Assembly: GCA_031286025.1 (NCBI GenBank)
Contig: JAITVB010000064.1
Coordinates: 1 to 6,962 of the forward strand
Origin: Rikenellaceae bacterium
GTDB taxonomy: Bacteria > Bacteroidota > Bacteroidia > Bacteroidales > Rikenellaceae
Direction of reading: 5' to 3'
DNA: 6,962 nt
Each line of letters starts with the position of its first letter. The stretch's first letter is position 1. Below are positions 1 through 4,885 of this stretch, piece by piece. A program made the position numbers and the translations under genes. The notes under the pieces are model-generated. The model made no database searches. It worked only from the letters and a program-made list of their open reading frames with translations, and had not been told where the DNA came from.

Positions 1-288
1 CAACCGCTGTCCACCGGAGAGTACCACGCCCCGGCCGTCGGTGTCGATCGTTTCGACCGGCGCACCTGTACGCACTTCAATCCCGCTTTGCTTCACGGCT
101 TCGACCAACGGGCCGAGCACTTCCGCTGCCGGAGTCCGGGTCGGGAACAGACGGTCCCACAGGTTGATCTTTCCGCCGAGACGGTCATCTTTCTCGACTA
201 ACAAGGGCCTGATTCCGAGGTTTTTGAGTGTCAGCGCGGCTTCCATGCCGGCCACCCCGCCTCCGATGACGATTACACTGTGCATCAT
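1..288 (-). CDS. hdrA: HdrA-like FAD-dependent heterodisulfide reductase subunit A (N-terminal part)
   Basis: This is a flavoprotein subunit of a heterodisulfide-reductase-like complex, cut by the left window edge after 96 residues. The frame begins MMHSVIVIGGGVAGMEAAL, a classic FAD-binding Rossmann start (GGGVAG at about residues 9-14). It is followed by VEKDDRLGGK (31-40), where the acidic residue after the second strand binds the FAD ribose. The arrangement of FPT after the GGK element is as in HdrA/QmoA proteins. In typical HdrA the FPT is followed by a cysteine motif (FPTxDCSxC). Here it reads FPTRTPAAEVL, and no cysteine occurs in the visible part. Two ATG codons lie in tandem (288 and 285), and either may be the start. 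The gene begins 3 nt after the hdrB stop, so it is probably translationally coupled and lies last in an hdrC-hdrB-hdrA order. Known HdrA proteins pass or bifurcate electrons through FAD; whether this one bifurcates cannot be told from the fragment. A generic FAD-dependent oxidoreductase would be the alternative, but the neighbours argue for HdrA. Confidence 0.85.
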   Translation of the reverse strand, partial: MMHSVIVIGGGVAGMEAALTLKNLGIRPLLVEKDDRLGGKINLWDRLFPTRTPAAEVLGPLVEAVKQSGIEVRTGAPVETIDTDGRGVVLSGGQRL

Positions 289-291
289 AGG

Positions 292-1359
292 TTACATCGG
301 TGAACAATAACAATTCGAGAGCATCGTGTCGGCCGGTTTGCCGATATATTTGCCGTCCTTGCCGAGGTACTTCGCCCCCGGGTCGTAATCGACACCCAGT
401 TTGTCGAGCAGCGGCTCGACAGGGACCTGGTGCATCTGCAGCCCCAGTTTCCACGGATCCCTGCCCAACACCAAACCGGCCAGTTCTTCGTAGGTCAGCA
501 CCGGAATACCTCCCTTTTCGCCGTAGGTGACACCCTCCATCTCGCTGATGGCGTATTGCCAACGGTCGAGGAACATCGGACAGCCCGGGCAGTTGGTCAG
601 GATGAAATCGGGTTTGAACGGGGCCATCGATTCGAACTTCTTCTTCGAGTTGGCGATCGAGTAGCCGCGGTTGGCCATCACCAGGTAGTTGCGGAAACCG
701 AAGCCGCAGCAGTGGCGGCGTTCGGGGTAGTCGACCACCGTGCCGCCCCACGATTCGATCATCCCGGCCAATACATATGGAAATTCGGCCCCCCCGACGC
801 CCTTGTCCGGGAAGACTTTGGCATAGTGGCAGCCGATGTGTTCGACACCCCGCAGGGATTTTCCCGTGACGGCATCGACCAGGCGGTATTTGGCTTGTCT
901 GGCGATCTCTTCACGGTGATGGAAAATGATGTCCGAGGCGTGGGCCACATTTTTCGGTTTGTCGAATTCCCGCCCGGTCGCCTTGTAAAGCATCTCGCGG
1001 GCCTTGGCTTCCATGTCCGGGAAATGATGCCACATATCGAGGATTTCCTGATAGAGTCCGAACGAGGTGATGCACGACGGGGCGAGGTTCTCGTAGCCCG
1101 CAGCGGTCATCATCGCAAACTGGCGTGCCACGACGGTCATCGTCGTTTCGACCGGCACGATGTCGGAGTGGTAGCCGATCCCGGTACACGAGGTATGGTT
1201 CGGATCGTCGCAGACGTCCTTGCCCAACACATTGCGCATAATATCCAAAAACGCCGCTTCCGAACCCGGGAAGAAATTCTGACGGATACAGCTGCGGACA
1301 TAGTAATAGCGGTCGTCCGCAATCTCTTTTTGGTATTCGAGCCAGTTGCCCTTCTTCAT
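292..1359 (-). CDS. hdrB: HdrB-like CCG-domain heterodisulfide reductase subunit B
   Basis: The gene encodes a 355-residue protein of the HdrB family. In methanogens this subunit carries two noncubane iron-sulfur clusters that reduce the CoM-S-S-CoB disulfide. The second CCG motif is complete: C177, C217-C218, C257 and C260 (GCHY, HCCGFG, NCPGCP), with spacings of 40 and 39 residues as expected for the family. The first motif is incomplete. C24 is present, the CC pair is S57-C58, and the CxxC is C96-I-T-S99, so two ligands are missing. Extra cysteines C350 and C352 lie in the last six residues (SNCYCSPM), which is unusual. The protein is longer than methanogen HdrB (about 290-300 residues), mainly through the C-terminal extension. 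It has no signal peptide or membrane segment, so it is cytoplasmic. The start at 1359 is supported by a strong AAGGAGG 4 nt upstream. It lies 23 nt after hdrC and 3 nt before hdrA. The real substrate is unknown; in a gut-type bacterium a CoM-CoB disulfide is not expected. Confidence 0.9.
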   Translation of the reverse strand: MKKGNWLEYQKEIADDRYYYVRSCIRQNFFPGSEAAFLDIMRNVLGKDVCDDPNHTSCTGIGYHSDIVPVETTMTVVARQFAMMTAAGYENLAPSCITSFGLYQEILDMWHHFPDMEAKAREMLYKATGREFDKPKNVAHASDIIFHHREEIARQAKYRLVDAVTGKSLRGVEHIGCHYAKVFPDKGVGGAEFPYVLAGMIESWGGTVVDYPERRHCCGFGFRNYLVMANRGYSIANSKKKFESMAPFKPDFILTNCPGCPMFLDRWQYAISEMEGVTYGEKGGIPVLTYEELAGLVLGRDPWKLGLQMHQVPVEPLLDKLGVDYDPGAKYLGKDGKYIGKPADTMLSNCYCSPM

Positions 1360-1363
1360 AATG

Positions 1364-1370
1364 CCTCCTT
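1364..1370 (-). promoter_or_regulatory. Strong Shine-Dalgarno of hdrB
   Basis: AAGGAGG on the minus strand sits 4 nt before the ATG at 1359, in the 23-nt gap between hdrC and hdrB. Most genes here have little or no such motif, as is usual in Bacteroidota, so this one stands out and fixes the hdrB start. Confidence 0.75.
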
Positions 1371-1382
1371 TCTCCGGTATGC

Positions 1383-2084
1383 TTATTCTCTGAAATGTTC
1401 GCCGTTATTGGCGGTGAAAAGTTCGCCGATGTACTGGTCCGAGTGGCTGTCCATGCCCATTTGGCGGGCGGCTTCTTCGGATTGTCTCTCGATCTGTTCG
1501 AAAAAGGCTGTGCCGCCGGTCACGTCGAAGATGCGGCGCACCTCGTCGAGGCAGTCCTCGTTGATGCGGCGCATGGCTCCGGCGCCCGCCTGACGGTAGT
1601 TCTCCGTAAAGCATTCGAAGATGTCCTGGTCGTGTTCCCAAATCCACTCCCACACGGCGCCCTGTTCGGGGTGCATATCGGGGGCGACGGTCTTGGGAAT
1701 GATGCAATAGCCCGTGTTGAGGATATTTTCGCCGATGGTGCGTTTGACGGCCAGTTGCTGCCGCCCCTTTTCGGACTCGATGAAAAAGCCTTCTTTTTGG
1801 GAGAGGGTGCGTAACGCCTGGATCACTCCGCCGGGGGTATTGCCCCGGGGACAGCGCGGTTTGCATGACATGCATTCACCGCAGTACCAGATGGTTTCGC
1901 TTTTCAGCAGGCTTTCGATGGCCTCTTCGTTCCGGGTTTGCACCGTCGACACGATCTGCCGCGGGTCGTAATTATAGAACTCGGCCGCCGGACAAACCGC
2001 CGTGCAGACGCCGCAGTTCATACACGAGTTGAGCGCCTCGATAAAACGCACATCCTCTTTCAGTCGCTCATAGTATTTTCCCAT
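1383..2084 (-). CDS. hdrC: HdrC-like 4Fe-4S ferredoxin subunit of heterodisulfide reductase
   Basis: The gene encodes a 233-residue iron-sulfur protein that, by family knowledge, passes electrons between the HdrA flavin and the HdrB clusters. Two ferredoxin motifs bind two [4Fe-4S] clusters: C21-x2-C24-x2-C27-x3-C31-P and C68-x2-C71-x2-C74-x3-C78-P, 37 residues apart. The 20 residues before the first motif (YYERLKEDVRFIEALNSC) form the helical lead-in usual for HdrC. The part after about residue 105 is a long acidic, helical tail with no second domain that I recognise. It includes C127, C158 and C178 and makes the protein longer than methanogen HdrC (about 185 residues). No membrane segment is present. 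It is the first gene of the hdrC-hdrB-hdrA operon, with a promoter-like sequence at 2122-2151. The ATG at 2084 has no clear Shine-Dalgarno. A plain 4Fe-4S dicluster protein is the fallback name, but the neighbouring hdrB makes HdrC very likely. Confidence 0.9.
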   Translation of the reverse strand: MGKYYERLKEDVRFIEALNSCMNCGVCTAVCPAAEFYNYDPRQIVSTVQTRNEEAIESLLKSETIWYCGECMSCKPRCPRGNTPGGVIQALRTLSQKEGFFIESEKGRQQLAVKRTIGENILNTGYCIIPKTVAPDMHPEQGAVWEWIWEHDQDIFECFTENYRQAGAGAMRRINEDCLDEVRRIFDVTGGTAFFEQIERQSEEAARQMGMDSHSDQYIGELFTANNGEHFRE

Positions 2085-2121
2085 AGCCGCCGGTTTTCGC
2101 GGGACACACTTTTTAACAATA

Positions 2122-2151
2122 CAAAATTAGGCCGAATCGCGCTTCCGGCAG
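2122..2151 (-). promoter_or_regulatory. Predicted Bacteroidota-type promoter of hdrCBA
   Basis: On the minus strand TAATTTTG (2122-2129) fits the -7 consensus TAnnTTTG exactly. CTG at 2149-2151 stands in for the -33 TTG with a 19-nt spacer. Transcription would start around 2114-2117, giving a leader of about 30 nt before the hdrC ATG at 2084. The -33 match is imperfect, so the call is moderate. Confidence 0.5.
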
Positions 2152-2162
2152 GTGGTGCCAAC

Positions 2163-2179
2163 ACCCATTCCGGATGGGT
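2163..2179. repeat. Inverted repeat upstream of the hdrC promoter
   Basis: ACCCAT and ATGGGT flank a 5-nt spacer (TCCGG). The repeat lies about 12 bp upstream of the -33 element proposed for hdrCBA and between the two divergent promoters. It could be a regulator site or a small hairpin; nothing in the sequence decides between these. Confidence 0.35.
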
Positions 2180-2248
2180 ATAAATGCGTATTTTTCAAGA
2201 CAATAACGCCGAAGACAAGTGCTGCTTTAAGGTTTTTTCCACAAATAA

Positions 2249-2279
2249 TTTGGATTTCGGGGAAATGTGGTTATCTTTG
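2249..2279 (+). promoter_or_regulatory. Predicted Bacteroidota-type promoter of the initiator tRNA gene
   Basis: TTTG (2249-2252), a 19-nt spacer and TATCTTTG (2272-2279) match the Bacteroidota housekeeping consensus (TTTG / TAnnTTTG) at every defined base. Transcription would start near 2284-2287, leaving a leader of about 50 nt before the mature tRNA at 2338. The match and position make this the best promoter in the window. Confidence 0.75.
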
Positions 2280-2284
2280 CAGTC

Positions 2285-2301
2285 CGATCATGACATGATC
2301 G
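2285..2301. repeat. 17-bp palindrome at the predicted tRNA transcription start
   Basis: CGATCATG and CATGATCG are perfect 8-bp arms around a single A. The site begins 6 bp after the TATCTTTG box, so it covers about +1 to +17 of the predicted tRNA transcript. It could be an operator that blocks the promoter, or just a symmetric stretch in a leader that is removed during tRNA maturation. The symmetry is seen directly; the role is inferred. Confidence 0.5.
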
Positions 2302-2337
2302 TCACTTTGAAACGTAAGGACGATTACAAACTTATAT

Positions 2338-2410
<73 letters not shown>

Positions 2411-2414
2411 CTGA

Positions 2415-2447
2415 AGAGGCTAAAACACGGAGTTTGGCCTCTTTTTT
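2415..2447 (+). terminator. Intrinsic terminator of the tRNA-fMet transcript
   Basis: AGAGGC (2415-2420) pairs with GCCTCT (2437-2442). An inner AAAC/GTTT pairing extends the stem, and a run of six T follows (2442-2447). The hairpin begins 4 nt after the mature tRNA end, so the tRNA is transcribed as a single-gene unit. Confidence 0.85.
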
Positions 2448-2532
2448 GTGCGTTGAAAAATGTTTCCGCGCTGAGAACCAAGAGGACGACCTTCTTAAGG
2501 GACAAACGAAGGGTAGATTTTGCATTATACAG

Positions 2533-2558
2533 GGTATACTTCCCGGTATACAATACCG
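2533..2558. repeat. Short GGTATAC repeats with a hairpin in the tRNA/membrane-gene gap
   Basis: GGTATAC occurs at 2533-2539 and again at 2545-2551, a 12-bp period. The second copy is part of CGGTAT-ACA-ATACCG (2544-2558), a 6-bp stem with a 3-nt loop. The surrounding stretch 2448-2643 holds no supported gene and no clear promoter on either strand, and I see no known RNA in it. Confidence 0.35.
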
Positions 2559-2643
2559 TTTGCTTATGCCGGTGAACTTTCTGTCGGGAAAACCGCACGA
2601 TCGACCTACGCCGGCCGGAACGACCGTCTCGCCCGATCCCTAA

Positions 2644-2683
2644 AACAACGAAAGCTGCCTCGTACGAGGCAGCTTTCGTTGTT
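2644..2683 (-). terminator. Perfect 40-bp palindrome, terminator of the small membrane protein gene
   Basis: Two 20-base arms, 2644-2663 and 2664-2683, are exact reverse complements with no spacer. As RNA this forms a hairpin of about 18 bp with a GUAC loop. Read on the minus strand it starts 14 nt after the stop codon at 2698 and continues into the T-rich CTTTCGTTGTTTTA, which suits an intrinsic terminator for the gene 2698-3120. The symmetry means it could also stop plus-strand readthrough from the tRNA side. A smaller hairpin, CCGAC-AA-GTCGG (2685-2696), lies between it and the stop codon. Confidence 0.8.
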
Positions 2684-2697
2684 GCCGACAAGTCGGA

Positions 2698-3120
2698 TTA
2701 TAACAAAATCCAAGCCACGATATCAAGCAGACCGAGGATGATGCCCAATACGCCCAACTTGCCGGCGAGGGGCTGAATCTTAGTCAATATCTGTTCGCCT
2801 TTAGCCCGGGCTTTTTCGCCTTTGAGGGCATGCTTGGCGATCAGCCCGTAACCGAGGGTAAAGCCCAAGCCGGCCAATACCACCGAGCAAAGGAGCCAAA
2901 GCGTCCAGTAAATAACGCCCCACATGCCGAAACCGAGTATGTTCAGGCTCAACACGCAGTCGATAATTCCCCAGATTCCCAAGAAACAGCAAATGACCCC
3001 GAACCATCCCTGGAAAGGAACAAGTTTGTCGAGGTACTGCTTGGCGTCCGGCCTCCTGGAGAGAAGCAACGAAGGAACTGCGAGCAAACTGAGAATAATC
3101 AGAGTTAATCCAAAAGCCAT
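2698..3120 (-). CDS. Small four-helix membrane protein of unknown function with an internal duplication
   Basis: The gene encodes a 140-residue, very hydrophobic protein. Likely membrane helices are at about residues 2-20, 39-59, 66-94 (one long or two short) and 119-140, with a charged stretch between (KHALKGEKARAKGEQ, 97-110). Residues 30-54 and 112-136 resemble each other: L-x-K-x2-P-x2-G-x2-G-V followed by a Leu-Gly pair and an Asp lines up (K32/K114, P35/P117, G38/G120, G41/G123, G48/G130), which points to an internal repeat. No enzyme motif or lipobox is seen. I chose the ATG at 3120. The frame can be extended to a TTG at 3189, but the proposed -7 element (3156-3163) lies inside that extension, and the hydrophobic start MAFGLTLIIL is typical of a membrane protein. 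It is flanked by its own promoter-like sequence and a strong terminator, so it seems to be a single-gene unit. I do not recognise the family and give no function. Confidence 0.8.
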   Translation of the reverse strand: MAFGLTLIILSLLAVPSLLLSRRPDAKQYLDKLVPFQGWFGVICCFLGIWGIIDCVLSLNILGFGMWGVIYWTLWLLCSVVLAGLGFTLGYGLIAKHALKGEKARAKGEQILTKIQPLAGKLGVLGIILGLLDIVAWILL

Positions 3121-3155
3121 AGTACAAATTTTTAGGGTTAGTATATTTCCGGTTT

Positions 3156-3189
3156 CAAAATTAATAATTAATGCTTCACAAGCGAGCAA
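3156..3189 (-). promoter_or_regulatory. Predicted promoter of the small membrane protein gene
   Basis: On the minus strand TAATTTTG (3156-3163) matches the Bacteroidota -7 consensus. Upstream TTG triplets lie at 3179-3181 (15-nt spacer) and 3187-3189 (23-nt spacer), neither at the ideal 19-21 nt. Transcription would start near 3148-3151, giving a leader of about 30 nt before the ATG at 3120. Confidence 0.45.
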
Positions 3190-3248
3190 GTTTTTTACCT
3201 AAATTATGGCGTGTTGGCCCAATATTACTGTTTTTCCATGATCTCCTT

Positions 3249-3270
3249 CCCCCCCCCGACTTTTCAGGGG
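3249..3270 (-). other. C9/G9 homopolymer and stem-loop behind the symporter gene
   Basis: Nine C in a row (3249-3257) lie 37 bp beyond the symporter stop. On the minus strand the end of the run pairs with CCCC at 3267-3270 through a hairpin with an AAAG loop and one bulged T. No T-run follows, so it is not a canonical terminator, although it could protect the 3' end of the message. The gap 3121-3293 holds no other gene that I can support. Confidence 0.4.
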
Positions 3271-3293
3271 CGCTTCTCCCGGAATCACGGGGA

Positions 3294-4865
3294 TCAATGC
3301 CTGTTAAAGAAGACGTAAAGCCCGATCATCACCGCAACCAACAAAACCCACAACGCCCATACTCCGACGCTCATCCTGGGTAGTTTTCCATAGTCGAGCG
3401 TATTCTGGCACTCAGCTTTCCGGTCGAACAGACTGATCACCCACATCGCTACGGCCAGGATCACGAACAGGATAAACGACAGCAGCATGAAGTGCGGCCA
3501 GAAATCCCACCCCTCTGGTCCCCACAGAAACAGCACGCCGATCGTCAGACAGAAGGCCGTCCCGACCGTCAGGATCAGGTCGGCCGCCCTGCGCTTCGCC
3601 TTCTTCCAGAAAATCCCGAAGAGGAAGACCACGGTCATCGGCGGGGCCAGGAAGCCCAACACCGACTGGAAAACGTTGAACAGGTTCAGTCCCCGAATGC
3701 TGTCGATGGCCAACGTCAGCACGATGGCCAACGCCGCCCCGACGAGGGTCACGACACGGCCGATGGCGATGATCTGCTTATTGGTCGCCTCGGGCTTATA
3801 CTTTTTGACGTAGATGTCCATTGTGAAGACCGTGCTCAACGCGTTGAGGGCCGAACCCACGGTGCTGATGAGCGCCGCCGTAAGCACAGCCATCACCATA
3901 CCGACCATACCGACGGGGAAAAGGTTGGTCACCATCGTCATATAGGCTTCGTCCGGATTCTGCAACGTCGGGAACAGGGCCAAACAGATGATCCCGGGAA
4001 ACAGATACAGCGGCACGTCGAGAATCTTCAGCCAACCGGTGAAATTGGCGCCCAATTGCCCTTGTTTCAAACTTTTGGCGGCGAGCACGGGTTGCACCAT
4101 CGACTGGTCGGTACACCAGAACCACACGCCCATCACTGGATAACCGAGCAAGATCGGCAGCCACGGGAAGTCGGCGTCGGCATTCGGACGGAAGAGGTTC
4201 CAGGAGTCGGCCGGGATTTTGGCGACCAACCCGCTGACACCCCCCACGGAGTGAAGCCCCAACAAGGTCAGGGCGAGCGACACCCCGATCAGCAGGATCA
4301 TTTGGAACACATTGGTGTAAGCTACAGCCTTCAGCCCGCCCAATACGGTAAAAAAGACCGAGATCACGAGCAGCACCGAGGCCGACAGCCACATCGGGAA
4401 GCCGAGGATCTGCCGCACGAGGATTCCCCCGGCGAAAAGCGTGAGCGCAAGCCACGAAATGACGATCGTCACGATCGTGTACCACGCCAGAATGTTGCGG
4501 GTCGACTGGCCGAAACGTTTGCCCATGAATTCGGGCAGGGTCATTACCCTGGCCCCCAAGTAGCGCGGCGCGAAAATCATCGCCAACAGCAGGATAAAAA
4601 CAAAGGCGTACCACGAAAAGTTACCCGCTCCGAGCCCGGTGGTAAACCCGGCGCTGGCCGAGGCGATCAACATAGAGGGGCCGATGTTGGTGCCCCACAT
4701 CGAAAAGCCGATACTCGTCCACCCCAGTGAGTTACCCGCCAGGAAAAGCGAGCTCTCCTTTTTCCGGTTGAAGAAGCTGGCCCAGATACCGACGGCCAAC
4801 AAGATGAAAAAATAAGTGCCGGCGATCCACCAGTCGATCGCTTCCAAATGTACGAGATTCTTCAT
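3294..4865 (-). CDS. Sodium:solute symporter (SSS family, SGLT-like)
   Basis: The gene encodes a 523-residue inner-membrane transporter with the length and about 13-14 helices usual for the SGLT-like branch. Family marks in order are: FLAGNSLGW (41-49) and the broken first core helix FSMWGTNIG (54-62); GGLKAVAYTNVFQ (176-188), like the GGLSAV-x-TD-x-Q element of vSGLT; TDQSMVQPVLAAKSLKQGQ (252-270), like the NQ-x2-Q-x2-LAAKS of sugar symporters; and TAALISTVGSALNALSTVFTMDIY (from T329), which is TM8. In TM8 A331, S334 and T335 fall where vSGLT has A361, S364 and S365 of the sodium site, so sodium coupling looks intact. The C-terminus ends in a last helix (about 501-519) and NRH. The ATG at 4865 is 20 nt after the UroD-like gene, so the two are co-transcribed. 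With GH31 upstream, a sugar or glycoside substrate is the best inference. It cannot be named from sequence. Confidence 0.92.
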   Translation of the reverse strand: MKNLVHLEAIDWWIAGTYFFILLAVGIWASFFNRKKESSLFLAGNSLGWTSIGFSMWGTNIGPSMLIASASAGFTTGLGAGNFSWYAFVFILLLAMIFAPRYLGARVMTLPEFMGKRFGQSTRNILAWYTIVTIVISWLALTLFAGGILVRQILGFPMWLSASVLLVISVFFTVLGGLKAVAYTNVFQMILLIGVSLALTLLGLHSVGGVSGLVAKIPADSWNLFRPNADADFPWLPILLGYPVMGVWFWCTDQSMVQPVLAAKSLKQGQLGANFTGWLKILDVPLYLFPGIICLALFPTLQNPDEAYMTMVTNLFPVGMVGMVMAVLTAALISTVGSALNALSTVFTMDIYVKKYKPEATNKQIIAIGRVVTLVGAALAIVLTLAIDSIRGLNLFNVFQSVLGFLAPPMTVVFLFGIFWKKAKRRAADLILTVGTAFCLTIGVLFLWGPEGWDFWPHFMLLSFILFVILAVAMWVISLFDRKAECQNTLDYGKLPRMSVGVWALWVLLVAVMIGLYVFFNRH

Positions 4866-4885
4866 AAATTATCGTTTAGTAGTAG

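Noticed and set aside
430..1593. A 387-codon plus-strand reading frame opposite hdrB and hdrC
   Set aside because: It is the complementary shadow of two well-supported genes, with no recognisable domain and no start signals.
2448..2643. A small RNA gene or short ORF between the tRNA and the palindrome
   Set aside because: There is no promoter match, no coding frame with a convincing start, and only one small hairpin; the evidence is too thin.
3121..3189. N-terminal extension of the small membrane protein to a TTG start at 3189
   Set aside because: The extension lies over the likely promoter, uses a rare start codon and adds a non-hydrophobic stretch before a natural membrane-protein start.
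3492..4730. A 412-codon plus-strand reading frame opposite the symporter
   Set aside because: The His/Gln/Arg/Asp-rich protein is what an antisense frame of a GC-rich membrane protein looks like; the minus-strand gene is certain.
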